A stretch of DNA of 64,000 bases from Microstegium vimineum (GCA_022036555.1 CM039134.1:8432818-8496817); one strand, 5' to 3'; counted from the stretch's first letter, positions 10,441 to 21,047 are shown. The notes: generated by a model from the letters alone, not told the origin. Made by a program: numbers and translations.

Positions 10441-10785
10441 ATTCGATGAGATTTAGGAAAAGAGACCGACCGACCGGACAAGTAAACCCCAGAAACCAAC
10501 CTCGCCGTCGTCGTCGCGGTCGTCGTCGTCGTCGTCGTCACCACTGCCTCCGCTGGCGCTGCCGTCGTTGTCGTCGCAGCCCACCACGTCGATGGAGATG
10601 TCGCCGCCGATGGAAGCAGCGTCGCCCACCACCTCGACGATGGAGGCAGGGTCGCTGTCAGAGGTGGGCTCCTCGGCGCGGGGTGGCGCGTGCCCCGCAG
10701 CCTTGGCCATGTAGTAGGAAGCGGCGGCGAGGTGGAGATGGCCGGAGGCGGCCGCGAGGTGGCGGCGTTCCATCGCTGTGGCGAG

Positions 10786-11379
10786 CAGGGTTCACCTTAC
10801 CGTTTGGCCATCGGGAACCGGTGGCCGGCGGTTTGCCGGTTACCGACGATAACCGCCCAAACTGGCCCCAAACCGAACGGTTTGGATTTTGAATTCAAAT
10901 GACGTAGTTCAAACGGTTTGCGACCGGTAATCGGTCGGATAGGGCCGGTTACCGTCCGGTTTGGTCGGTAACCGCCCAAACCGCCCCAAACCAAATTTCA
11001 AATTTTAATTTCAAAAAATGGAAAATGTTGAAAAAATTCCTAAAAATAGTTCATGATTTATAGAGTCGAATGGTGTAAAATTTTTTCAAACTGGAGTTCG
11101 TTTGCTATTTATTTTGACGTGTACAAGTTTGAAAAAAAAGATCTTTTATCTTTTTTTTTCAAACTTGTACACGTCAAAATAAATAGCAAACGAACTCCAA
11201 TTTGAAAGATTTGTACACCATTCGACTCTATAAATCATGAACTATTTTTAGGAATTTTTTTAGTATTTTCCATTTTTTAAATTCAAATTTGAAATTTGAA
11301 TTCAAACCGGTACCGAAACCGAACCGGTGGGGGGCGGTTTGGCCAACCGACCGGTTCCGGAACGGTTTGGTGAACCTTG
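10786..11379. mobile_element. hAT-like foldback element, 594 bp, in the copy B leader
   Basis: Ends CAGGGTTCACC and GGTGAACCTTG are flanked by GTGGCGAG at 10778-10785 and 11380-11387 (8 bp; a 9-bp reading GTGGCGAGC is also possible if the first C is counted as target). Both ends carry clusters of GGTTACCG/CGGTAACC and AAACCG words. The core is a long palindrome: TTCCTAAAAATAGTTCATG...GACGTGTACAAGTTTG runs inward to about 11140 and is then repeated in reverse complement to about 11262. Related elements occur at 15607 and 17058. Confidence 0.85.
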
Positions 11380-11388
11380 GTGGCGAGC

Positions 11389-11560
11389 GGCGAGCACTCC
11401 TCGATCTGTGGCGAGCAGCAGCAGCCTCGATCTCTCTCGCGCGCACCGGTCGCTCCACGCTGAGTACTCGCTCGACGCGTGCTGCGTTGTGTTTGTGCGA
11501 GGGCTGTAGCTGAAGCCTCTTTGTTTTGTAGGGGGAGGGAGAGGGAGGTGGGGACTGCCG
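11389..11560 (-). promoter_or_regulatory. Putative 5' UTR/promoter of copy B
   Basis: Read on the minus strand this segment contains CCTCCCTCTCCCTCC, CCTACAAAACAAAGAGG and GCCCTCGCAC, which line up with the leader in front of copy A exon 1 (6300-6360). It is therefore the ancestral upstream region of the gene, now separated from the ATG at 10773 by the foldback insertion. CTACAAAA is a possible TATA-like element. Confidence 0.4.
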
Positions 11561-13080
11561 GGACTGGGGAGTCTGTTTGGAGGATGGACGCCGTGAAGCT
11601 AAGTACGTTTGCTGCATGCCATTTTTGGATGAGCTGCAGCGTATGTGTGTGCCTCTCTTCGGTCCAGGCCAGGATTGCTGCCGTGTTAGTTATTAGATTG
11701 GCTTCTACAGGGAGCTACACCCGGTTCCGATGGCTTCTACAGGGAGCTAAGGCTACTACAGACCGTACATGGTAACATGGATGAGAAAAATAACTGAGGT
11801 GCATATGATGCAGTGCATGATCATTAGATAAGTGATGATATATGTCTGTTCAAATATAATCATGCCCTATCTACAACCCAATAATCAGAGGGTTTGGTGT
11901 ACAAGGAGTCCATGCCAGGCTCTCTCTGCCGTGTGAAGATGCTGACGAGTGCCACGTCCTGGTTCAACCATCACGTACCATGCATTGGGTATATATTTCG
12001 GGAGGGCCGGCTTGGGCAACACATGCAAGTCACCATCTCGTCCCCTCGCCCCTGCCTCCTCACACACCCGGCCAGCCTAGCTAGGTAATCAGGGTCCGAA
12101 TTAGGAGTGCGTATGTTTTGGGCCTTCCCTACTTTACTAAGTAAACTTTGGTTGGTCCGGTACTCCGGTTCTTTTACCCATGACCCACAATCTTTCGAAG
12201 GGGCTTTGGGTGGAGAGAACCTTCCTCTAATCCCTCCAATGGATAGGCACTATCTTTAAATCTTAAAAACACTAAAAAAACTTGTTTCGGCCAAATACAC
12301 CTCTCGATTATGTTAATTAGTCAGAATCAGCACAAAAACGGAGCTCTCAGGGCAAGGGAAAAATGCTTTCTTCCATGCCATGCATCTTTATCCTATGCAA
12401 TATTGCAGTGAAGAAAGAGACCATAGTATACTCTGCAGCTCTCACATGGTCACCGCACCCTTCCCCTAGGCAAGCCAAGGCCTAGCTAGCCTGCATGCTA
12501 CGCGGATCTCACACGGTGGGTGTTTGGTTATCTATCTTGGAATCTTTCCTTTCCCTTAGCTAGTTTCTTCAAGTTTCCTCGTCTTATCTACCGCGTGCCA
12601 CAAAGATAATCTTCCATAGGAACAATACGTACCTAAGCAACACATGTACATGCACCCGTAGAGTTCCAATTTTACAATCTACAAGTATATTGGCAATTCT
12701 TATCTTGTCCTCCTCTCCCACTCCCATTACCGCTAGCATATAATCACTTCTGAGGCCCTGTTTTGTTCCTCCAGGAACCCAAAATATTTCAGGTTTTGGA
12801 ACTAAACACCATCCAAAATATTTAGAAAAAAAGAGTTCATTCTCAATTCTGGATTTTGGACTCATGAGATCAAAATGAGTCAAACTTTACATTGGTTTGT
12901 GTGCTATCTTTATAATCCCCATCATTTTTTAAGACCACGTCTAAGCGCATTTTTCATTAAGCAGAAAGAGTTTTGTTACACAAATGCAGGCCTAGTAACA
13001 CCCTGGTTACCTGACATACACCCAACAACCAACACGAGAACGATTACATGATTGAAACTAATGCTACGAAAAGGAGCCTA
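11561..13080. other. Intergenic, no gene recognised
   Basis: The stretch is AT-rich with no convincing coding frame. Near 12748 a text GAGGCCCTGTTTTGTTCC resembles the end of a MITE, and the related words AAAATATTTCAG and AAGTCAAACTTTA recur near 13760-13800. An element interrupted by the LINE-like ORF at 13086-13625 is therefore possible but not demonstrated. 12940-13080 reads on the minus strand as the 3' trailer of that ORF. Confidence 0.5.
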
Positions 13081-13085
13081 AATTC

Positions 13086-13625
13086 CTAATCAGACCCCTC
13101 GACCTCCAGACCCTCCAGGTTCAGATCCAAGGCCGTGACATCAAGCTGACCGTTGAGGAGGATCTGTAAGCACCGCTGCTTGTTCTCCGTCATGTCTCCT
13201 CTAAACGCGGCAATGAACTTCTCCTCAATGTTCGGATCGGGCTTGTCCTCATGAATCTCGTCTCCCAGCTTCTTGAGGAGGAGCCTTTGTGCCTGCACAG
13301 TTGCATTAGCCGCTCGTGGCCTGGCTGCGATGCGCGAGCTTCGCCTTAGGGAATGGACGGACACCGGCGTCCGCGCACGCCTAAGCTTAGGACCACCACG
13401 GATGAGCGGTGTAGGCGACGAGAGACAGATCTCCGCCTCAATCTGCTCCTGCACAGACAACTGCAAGGAACCAACCGCGGGCGCATTGCAGTCGAAGGAG
13501 GGCGTTGGCCCTAGGAGATCATCGAAGAGGTCAGCCCCAGCGGCTGGCATGACAGGGTCAATCCCACCGGCGTCGCCTTGGACGTTGGGAACATCCATGT
13601 GAACCTGGGGTGATTCATCCACCAT
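13086..13625 (-). pseudogene. LINE ORF1-like (gag-like) C-terminal fragment
   Basis: This is an open frame of 179 codons with a Pro/Asp-rich front half, then RRSSRIAARPRAANATVQAQ, LLKKLG and a C-terminal acidic segment. The RRS-RIA...A....LLKKLG pattern is common at the C-terminus of grass non-LTR retrotransposon ORF1 and unclassified retroposon proteins. No upstream DUF4283-type domain or zinc knuckle is present, so it is 5'-truncated. The minus-strand trailer ends in an A/T-rich text, but no clean poly(A) tail was seen. It could be a host gene of unknown function, but the context and pattern favour a retroposon remnant. Confidence 0.5.
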
Positions 13626-13974
13626 CCCCGGCGCCCCGGCCTCCGCGAGCTAAGCTGAACCATCCAAGGCGGCGACTGGGGGGCCTCAGCCTCCACCACG
13701 GCAGCCGTCGGAGCATATGAACACCCAAGCATATGGGTACCCATCATTGGAATCCAAAATAAGTCAAACTTTAGTTGGAATTAAACAGTCCACTGAAATA
13801 TTTTGTATTTCGAATTTTAGAATACAAAAATAGTTGGGATTTTGGATTTTAGATACTCCCCGTCAGAGTCAACAATAGGAACTACTTCATGTTGACTGTT
13901 GTTGTATCCCCACCTTTCATAGACAGGAATGTCTCATCCGATCCATATATAAAAGAATCTTCCAAAGAATATTT
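13626..13974. other. Spacer without recognisable gene
   Basis: 13740-13860 contains AT-rich words (AAGTCAAACTTTAG, ATTTTGGATTTTAG) that partly echo 12780-12890 on the other side of the LINE-like fragment. Otherwise nothing was found. Confidence 0.4.
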
Positions 13975-14150
13975 AGGGCTTGTTTGGTTTCCATCTCCTA
14001 AACTAAAGTGGACTAAAATATTTTAGTCATCTTTTAGTATCTCTTGAGTGACTAGTGTAATTTTAGTCAGCTTATTTGGCACTTTAGTCCCTAATAAAAT
14101 GACTAAAGTTTAGTCCATTTTAATTTAGGAGGTGGAAACCAAACAGACTG
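13975..14150. mobile_element. MITE with ~40-bp terminal inverted repeats
   Basis: GCTTGTTTGGTTTCCATCTC and the reverse complement of the right end (CTGTTTGGTTTCCACCTCC) continue as inverted repeat through CTAAA-TAAA-TGGACTAAA. It resembles the abundant grass elements that begin with a TGTTTGG text. The TSD is not clear, so the superfamily is left open. Confidence 0.75.
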
Positions 14151-15189
14151 TTTTTTTGACACGAGGATATCCCCATTTGAAATACAAAGTGCCAGAGTTT
14201 AACAACCAGAAGCTACCAGAAGACAGAGTTTAGCATAAGACCCACGAACCGAACAGCTCGACCAGAAGACCATAAGGGATAGAAGAAGGAAGGAGGATGC
14301 CCAACACCAAACAGGCTGTTAGTCTCTTAAAACAGAAAATCAGCTTCTCTAAGCTGGCTATTTATTTATTTATTTTTATTAACATATACCTCCGACGATG
14401 ACCCTCATTGAACTGAAATAACATTTCGAATGGGAACGCCGCCACACGGCTTTAATTTTCATGTCCTCCAATACGTGCTTTCTCTCTCCCTATATGTCTC
14501 AGTTCGGAGATCATCTGATTTTGTGAGATGGCGATGACGGGCTGCGGTGCTGCGTCATGCCGTCATGGTGTAGCGTGTGGGCGTGTGGCGTCCCACGTGC
14601 AGCGTTCCTGCATCCAGCCTCCAGCGACGACGAGCGCAACACGGTCTGTGCAAGAGCGCGCGGAGTTGCGGCAGCTATGAAACAACAAGCTAGACCGGAG
14701 CTCTTGATCTATGGCCGCGGTGTGCTGGTCCGCACAAGAGTAGACGCGCTATCGAGGCACATGCGGTCAGCCGGATGGTGAGCGAAGCCCCCTGCCTGCT
14801 ATTCTGGAGAGCTAGAAAAGCGGAATAGCCTGCTCGCTATTTTGGAGAGCCTGTTGGCGATGAGGTGCGGTATACGCCCTTTGCCATGTGTTCTTTTTGT
14901 TTAGCCTTGTTTAAGTCTAGCACGTCAGGCGCGCGAAGGCTGCATCGGTATATATACTTATATACTAATAAAGCACGTGAAAGCATGTCTGTTTTTCTCA
15001 TCACGTAAAAGATTAAAATGTTTGTACATCTTTATATTAAGATAGAGAGAACGATTTAATATAACATGCCATTGACACCCCAGGTGTTAAAAGAATTATA
15101 AATAATGGACGCTCAGACCCATCCTAGTGTACTGAAATATATGGTGTTACATTAGAATTGATCAACTTGAAAAGAGACACCGACTATGA
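14151..15189. other. Intergenic, no gene recognised
   Basis: 14361-14377 is a short ATTT/TTTA microsatellite. 14530-14830 is GC-richer with a 74-codon frame that shows no domain. Two related phrases (CTGCTATTCTGGAGAGC at 14797 and CGCTATTTTGGAGAGCC at 14834) form a short direct repeat. No RNA gene was seen. Confidence 0.5.
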
Positions 15190-15606
15190 GAGCTATGCTC
15201 ACGTAGCTAAGTGATGACAACGCCGCTTGTGTGCTCTCACATCTTTGTCCGACGGGAACAGCGCACGAAGCGCCTTCATGTAACCGAGGTTGTCGCCATA
15301 AATTTCTTCATACGCCTTCATGAAATCATGACCGATGTGGACGGAGTCAACATCCTACTGTTTAGTCCCAAACGCTTTAAAACAAGGTGTCCACCTCGCT
15401 TGGGCATCAAGATGTGGGATAGCCCTTGCGCGCCTGCACCTCTTAGGGAGCGCGGGCAGTGAATGTCTATCTGGGACCGAAACATCCCCGGATAGCTCCA
15501 GAAGCAGTGGTTGCTTCGCCTTCGTGACTCGCTCAATGAAACACTTGAGGCAACTATCGGTGGAGTCCGTCTGAGGGGATGGAGTGTTGTTGACGATATC
15601 CGTGAC
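15190..15606 (-). pseudogene. LINE ORF1-like C-terminal fragment, 3' part (split by the hAT composite)
   Basis: On the minus strand, LPALP-(K)R, then in a shifted frame PKRGGHLVLKRLGLN and then HDFMKAYEEIYGDN..MKALRALFPSD. The PxKRGExLxxKRLGL and D-E-x-F-x-G-(x)n-ALRALFP pattern is typical of the C-terminus of grass LINE-associated ORF1 proteins. At least two frameshifts are present. The sequence continues beyond the composite transposon at 19149, joined by the TCCGTGAC duplication. Confidence 0.6.
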
Positions 15607-16192
15607 CAGGGTTCCCCAAACCGAACGGTTACCGCGGTAACCGGCCGGTTACCGGCAAACCGCCCGGGACCGGTTCGGTTTCGGTACCGGTTTGAATTCA
15701 AATTTCAAATTTGAAAAAAAAATCGAAAATGCTGAAAAAATTCCTAAAAATAGTTCATGATTTATAGAGTCGAATGGTGTACAAATTTTTCAAATTGGAG
15801 TTCGTTTGCTATTTATTTTGACGTGTACAAGTTTGAAAAAAAAGAAAAAGGATCTTTTTTATTTTTTTTCAAACTTGTACGCGTCAAAATAAATAGCAAA
15901 CGAACTCCAATTTGAAAAAAATTTGCACCATTCGACTCTATAAATCATGAACTATTTTTAGGAATTTTTTCAGCATTTTCGATTTTTTTTTTCAAATTTG
16001 AAATTTGGTTTGGGGTGGAACCGCCCAAACCGGACCTAACCGACCGGTTACCGGTCCCAAACCATTTGAACTACGCTGTTTGAATTCAAAATGCAAACCG
16101 TTCGGTTTGGGGCCGATTTGGGCGGTTACCGTCGGTAACCGCCAAACCGCCCGTAGACTGTTACCGGTTTCGAAACGGTTAGGTAAACCCTG
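15607..16192. mobile_element. hAT-like foldback unit (left part of the composite)
   Basis: Ends are CAGGGTTCCCC and TAAACCCTG; GGTTACCG/CGGTAACC clusters lie at both ends. The core palindrome is centred near 15850 with arms running from TTCCTAAAAATAGTTCATG to GTACAAGTTTG and back. It is the same design as 10786-11379. The left arm matches the left subterminal part of the larger unit at 17058, which suggests derivation by inverted duplication of that segment. Confidence 0.85.
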
Positions 16193-17057
16193 CTCTACTG
16201 TCCACGACTCCACGCCACGCCACCAGCGTGAACTCCATCGCGTCCTCATTTCTCAGCTCGGATAGCCCTTTTGCCTGACTGCTTGCCCGTCGCTGATGCC
16301 AATGCTAAGTTTTCTAGTAGTATAGTACATTTTAATAAGGGATTTGCTAAATTTTAGGTGCCTCAATTTTGGTTTTCTTTCTAGCGCCGATTATTATTTA
16401 TATTTTATACTAAAATTACAGTTTTAGTTTGTTATAATTTATATAGACACAATCTATAAAAAAATTTCAAAAATAATTAGACAAAACTACCTGACAAAAT
16501 CTTATATATGTTGGCACAAAGACAATTTAACGATTACAATTATTTTTATAGGAGTACAAGGACAATAAATTAATATGTTATAAGATAAATAAAAAAATAT
16601 AAAATTAACAACTAACTTATACTAGTTGGTGGTATATTAGTGTTGCCTGAGATCATCTTAAATTTCAGACACCTAAACTATAGGAAAAATATAGGAAAAA
16701 TGTTTTAATAAACAAAACTACAAATTTATCTTATTCCAAACCAATAATAACGACCGATGTAACCAAGAATCCGCAGTCTCAAATTAAATTAGAGTGGGAG
16801 CTGAGTGCAATGTTTTTTATCTCAAGAAATGATACTACTTTTGATTGAAAAATGAAATTTGAAATGATACGGTTTTTCTTTTTTTTTTTTGATAGAAAAT
16901 GGTAGACAGTGTCGCGATAGAAAAACAAACCTAAGGCAAACACACACACACACCTCTAGAAGCAAAACAGAGTTCGAAACACCGGCGGTGCACCATGCAT
17001 TTTTGTTTGATCAGTAAAACGGTGCAAAGATAGACGTGACGATGAAGGCCTGTCGAC
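16193..17057. other. 865 bp of non-transposon DNA inside the composite
   Basis: A short GC-rich start (to about 16310) is followed by AT-rich text with a run of T at 16870-16891 and a short CA repeat (16940-16952). No coding frame, LTR end or MITE was identified. If the macrotransposition reading is right, this is captured donor-site DNA. Confidence 0.5.
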
Positions 17058-19140
17058 CAGGGTTTTTGTTACCGTTCGGTAACCGCGGTAACCGGTCGGT
17101 TACCGACAAACCGGCCGCGGGCGGTTCGGTTTCGGTACCGGTTTGAATTCAAATTTCAAATTTGAATTCTTTTAAAAAAGAATTCTGAAAAAATTCCTAA
17201 AAATAGTTCACGATTTATAGAGTCCAATGGTGTAAATTTTTTTCAAATTGGAGTTCGTTTGCTATTTTTTTGGACGTGTTTAAGTTTGAAAAAAAAAAGA
17301 AAAAAACTGGCTGACCCATTAAGGGCCCATGCGGCCCATTGGCTCCTGCCGCCTCCTACAAGGGAGCTGTCGGGTGCGCGAGGGGGGGGGGGGGGGGCCT
17401 GGCCGCTCCCCAAACCCTATCCGCTCGCTCCCCGCACAAATCCGCCCGAGCGCCGCCCGCGACAGCCCCCGAGCCTCGGTAATCGTTCGGTTGGCGACGG
17501 TTACCGAGAGATTTGGTCGGTAACCGACCGTGCCTCCAGGCCTCCCTTCCCCCGGCGGTTACCGACCGGACGAACGGTAACCGACCGGGTTCGCTCAGTA
17601 AGCTTTTTTTTGTTTTTTTTTCATTTCCTTGCATTTGTAGTTGCTTTAGTTGTAGGATTTAGTTATGACAAGCTATAGGATGTAGGATTTATGGAGTATA
17701 TGATGTAGAAAATATTTATTGTAGGATTTAGGGAGGATTTGACTTAGGATGTATATAGGAGTTAGGTTTATTTGGTTTAAGATGAGGAAACAGACATCCC
17801 TCTTCCGTCCCATATCGTGAGGTACGTTGATGTACTTTGTTAGCCACTAACGAACCATACTTTTAATAATATGATTCATTCTTTGTGATGACAGAGACCA
17901 AGTGGACCCCGACGATCTTGGGCCCATCAGTGATTGGGCCCGTAGACATGTGGGTGACACGCATCTTGGCAAAAGAAAATACCAGACGGGACCTAGCCAG
18001 AAACAAAAGAGGAGGCGAGTGCAACAACCTGTCACCAGCGATGATTCGACAGATGATGGCGAGGAGGGTGAGGAAAGTCCACGGAACCAGGAGTCTGATC
18101 ACAACAGCTCAGCAAATGACAGTGGAGACGGTCATAGTGGTGACGATGACCCTGGAGCTGCTCCACCTAGTGCTGTTGGTGGTGGTGGTGGGGCTGGGGG
18201 TTCTGCAGATGGTGCTGGTGGTAGTGGTGCTGGTGATGCTGGTGGACTTCGTTTCACAGGTATCGATTGTTACAGACATTTTTTTTAATGTCTATGACTA
18301 TTCACTAGTACTAATTATGGTCGGCTGCAGACGAGACAGACTTCACACATGCTACTCAGGACCGCGACCATGGGCAGCCGGAATCGTAGAGGAGAGTTTA
18401 CGACCCGACGGACTGCTACGACACGCCACAGTACTCGTCTTCCTCGTACAGTGATACATCGTACGGTGGTGGTTATACCTACCCCGTTCCTGACATCAGC
18501 ACGCAGCCGGCCACTAGATGGATCTACGAATGGCAAGACCCGGATTTCTACAGCATGTTAGTGCAGGAATAGGAGACCACAACTCATTGGACGGGTCAAT
18601 CATGGATAGAGTACAAGGCCGGGCTACAGTCGCGCGGTATCGCTCTAATGTCCACCGCGGAGTATGAGGAGGGGTGCCGAAACGGGATCTTCCCTTATAT
18701 TCAACGTCAGTGACCATGATGTTCGCATGTCTACAACACAAGGTATTTCCATGGACGATTTGTTGTTGTTACAACGGTGAACTACGTTATTTCCGTCGTG
18801 AATTTGTGGCTAGTGCATCACTATGATATTATTGTGGGGTTGGCCATTTGTGTCACACTATTTTCCATGAATTGTTACATCATTATGCACAAAGGTCATG
18901 CAAAAAAAATTGATTTTTTCAAGCAAAAAAAAGCCACCCGGCGGTTTGGACCGGTTACCGCTCAAACCGGTCGGTAACCGGCCCTAACCGACCGGTTACC
19001 GGTCCGAAACCGAATGAACTGCGTGATTTGAATTCAAAATCCAAACCGTTCGGTTTGGGACCGGTTTGGGCGATTACCGGTCCAAACCGCCCAACCGCTC
19101 GCCGGCGGTTACCGGTTTCGAAACGGTTTTGAAAACCCTG
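17058..19140 (+). mobile_element. hAT-type remnant with transposase C-terminal exons (right part of the composite)
   Basis: The left end CAGGGTTTTTGTTACCG and right end GGTTTTGAAAACCCTG, with dense GGTTACCG/CGGTAACC subterminal words, match the foldback elements at 10786 and 15607. 17340-17600 looks like a leader: GC-rich, with a run of 16 G at 17382-17397 and an AAACCCTA telobox-like word. C-terminal exons of a transposase-like gene follow at 17895-18713. The catalytic part is missing, so this is an internally deleted derivative of the presumed autonomous parent. Confidence 0.75.
17895..18713 (+). pseudogene. Transposase-like C-terminal tail, two exons, two in-frame TAG
   Basis: Exon a (17895-18259) follows an acceptor ACAG and reads DPDDLGPISDWARRHVG, then KRKYQTGPSQKQKRRR (basic), an acidic Ser/Asp segment and a Gly-rich run, ending at a GTATCG donor. 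Exon b (18331-18713) follows CTGCAG in the same phase and reads DETDFTHATQDRDHG, a Tyr/Ser-rich segment, WIYEWQDPDFYSMLVQE, TGQSWIEYKA and ends GIFPYIQRQ-stop. The preserved phase across the intron over 250 codons shows this was a real coding sequence. TAG at 18387-18389 and 18570-18572 interrupt it. The position within a CAGGG...CCCTG element suggests the variable C-terminus of a hAT transposase; no DDE or hATC dimerisation motif is visible, so the family is inferred from context. Confidence 0.55.
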
Positions 19141-19148
19141 TCCGTGAC

Positions 19149-19366
19149 AACCACTACCATCACGTCTCTCGAGGTGGCAACCCCGACCAGCTAGGTCGGC
19201 AAGCCTCGGCATCCATGATGCCAGGCTGCCCCCTGTAAACAACGTGACATGTGGTGGCCCCCTCTATATGCGACAACGGAGACGAGTCATTATCCATTGT
19301 GCAGTCTTCACCGGAGAACGGGTGTCCGCCGGTGACTAAGAGGCACCCTCCTAAGCAGTCGAGCAC
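19149..19366 (-). pseudogene. LINE ORF1-like fragment, 5' part (continues 15190-15606)
   Basis: This lies immediately beyond the right TSD of the composite. The minus-strand frame from ATG 19366 (MLDCLGGCLLVTGGHPFSGE) stops close to the insertion site. Removing the composite and one TSD joins this text directly to the fragment ending at 15606. The N-terminal part itself shows no domain I recognise. Confidence 0.4.
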
Positions 19367-20619
19367 GCTCCAGTTAGGGGAAGCATGTCTATTTATTTAT
19401 TAGTTATTATATGTCCTTAATTAAGAGGTAGGAAAAAAGCAAACAACAGTCCAAGAAAGGAAAGCGAAGCGAGATGCAACATTATTGTTCACATTGTGCA
19501 TAGGTCCATGTTTCTGATAAACCTACAATAGTTGTGGTTCTCAAACTCAATTCTTTGTTGAAACTCAAGAAGCAGTTGTTTTTCTCAACATTACCAATGA
19601 TTTGAAAAAAAAAGATTTGACACATATGTATGAGCGTAAATGAAACAAAAGGTGACGGCAAGTAAAAAAGAACATTCAGGAACCCTTCCCCTTCCTCTCC
19701 TCTGTCTACCTTACAGCTACAGGCTATATATATACATGAAAAGGATAAAGTGCTTTCATTGGCTCATTGCATTATATTACATTACATTAGATAATTCACC
19801 GCACATTGTGTGGCAAGTGGCAACCAGCTTGTTAGTAGTAGCATCAGCAGCACTACAACAGATGCCGTGATCTTTGGCATAACTAGAACTGGAAACGTCA
19901 TTAAAAGACTAGAAACTGGAGACCAAGAAATGCTATTTTTATCATGAGTAGAGCATCCATAAAACACTTGAAATTGAAAATCAGGATATACTATTTGTTT
20001 ATAAAGGTAGATGCAAGTTTATGTAAAAAAAAAGATAGATACACGTTGGCCATGGGATACATGCTTGCAATCGTCAATTGAAAGCATGGATCCACAAAAA
20101 GAACTGGAAAGACATGAATTCGTTTGAGAAGGAAATTAGAATGCTAGAAAACTTAAAACTACCTTTGTTTTTGAATTAACATTCACCCTGGATAATGTCA
20201 AGTGTGAATTCAGAATGTGCTGCGGCTAATATGAAGTTTTTCACTACTGCCTCTTTTTTGGATTAAAATCAACAATTAAGACATGTTAAATATTGTCTTG
20301 TTGAACCCAACAATCAAAATAACTTTTAGGGAGAAAACCCTACCAATCATATATGCTGCAACATGCACAAAAGAAACTATTTTCGTAACAATAGAACTAA
20401 TCCATGTTGACCTGTATGGATTGAACACCCAACTATTTGCTATTTTAGGCCATAGAACAACCCAAGTATGTATGTCTGAACTAAGCCATAGAGTAGGGAA
20501 ACTTTTTATCCTCAGTTGGTTATAAATCAATCATTTGTGAGATAGATTAAAGGCATCGAAATATCTAAATATATGTCTGAAACCAAATCCATATTGTCTA
20601 GAACCTCGGCAAACTCTAA
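19367..20619. other. Intergenic, no gene recognised
   Basis: AT-rich with several short frames lacking domains. No TIR pairs, LTR ends or RNA genes were seen. Confidence 0.5.
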
Positions 20620-20921
20620 GGGCCTGTTTGGTAGAGTTGTGCTCCCTTATTCTCTAGTTGTGCTCCCTGATTCACAAGTGAAGTGATTCTGTGGCTGCAA
20701 GTGATTCTCTTTGATTGTTTAGCCAAAACTCTTAAAATCAGCATGAAGAATCACTTCACAGAATCAGATGAAACTACTTTTTTTTAGCTCTCAGCATCTT
20801 AGTTCATTTCAGAGAACCACTTCACATAATCAGCAGAGAATCAGTTCTCGTTGAAAAATATGTTTGACAAACAATAAGTGATTATGAGAATCAGCTTCGT
20901 GGAGCGCTCTCAAATGGCCCC
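20620..20921. mobile_element. Tourist-like (PIF/Harbinger) MITE, 302 bp, TSD TAA
   Basis: GGGCCTGTTTGGTAGAG at the left and CTCTCAAATGGCCCC at the right are imperfect inverted repeats, bounded by TAA at 20617-20619 and 20922-20924. The interior has several inverted AATCAC/GTGATT words. End sequence and 3-bp TSD are diagnostic. Confidence 0.88.
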
Positions 20922-21047
20922 TAACAATCCTCGGCCGGCTCTCGCCGGAAAGGAATGACATGGTTTAGCATTTATGCGTGGCAAGGAAGACGACAAGAAT
21001 TGAAACTGCAACGGAAACCAAAAGAAATAAAGTGTGATTCCTAATTA

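Larger units (their letters stand above)
7413..10773 (-). pseudogene. Copy B: two-exon membrane-protein gene, interrupted by a CACTA element
   Basis: The family is not recognised. Exon 1 (10773-10501) starts ATGGAACGCC and encodes an N-terminal part with HLAAASGHLHLAAASYYMAK, a PPRAEEP turn, a VVGDAASIGG segment and an Asp-rich run, ending GGCGAG before a GT donor. Exon 2 starts after TGTAG at 10253 with EWSTHLYDLL (tandemly doubled), then seven Leu, FVPPAS, and after the CACTA insertion EGLAWTWIVLLYD, VPVFGTS and a terminal YMMPATDLTVVG hydrophobic span with stop at 7413-7415. Phase across the intron is compatible. It would be a small, multi-span membrane protein with an acidic cytosolic N-terminus. 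It is broken by the 2.5-kb CACTA, by a frameshift between VFGTS and YMMPAT, and by a hAT-type insertion in the leader. Confidence 0.65.
15607..19140. mobile_element. Composite hAT-type insertion, 3534 bp, one TSD TCCGTGAC
   Basis: The leftmost CAGGGTT end (15607) and the rightmost AAACCCTG end (19140) are bracketed by a perfect 8-bp duplication, TCCGTGAC at 15599-15606 and 19141-19148. Inside are two complete-looking units, 15607-16192 and 17058-19140, each with both family ends, separated by 865 bp of unrelated DNA. The inner flanks (CTCTACTG after 16192; CTGTCGAC before 17058) match neither each other nor the outer TSD. The simplest reading is that the outer ends of two neighbouring elements moved together as a macrotransposon and inserted into the LINE-like pseudogene. 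Confidence 0.75.

Noticed and set aside
16193..17057. Independent TSDs for the two hAT units (CTCTACTG, CTGTCGAC)
   Set aside because: Neither inner flank is repeated on the other side of its unit; only the outer TCCGTGAC pair matches.
18777..18977. Small hydrophobic frame at the 3' end of the hAT remnant
   Set aside because: Lies behind the transposase-like stop and runs into the terminal repeat; no support.
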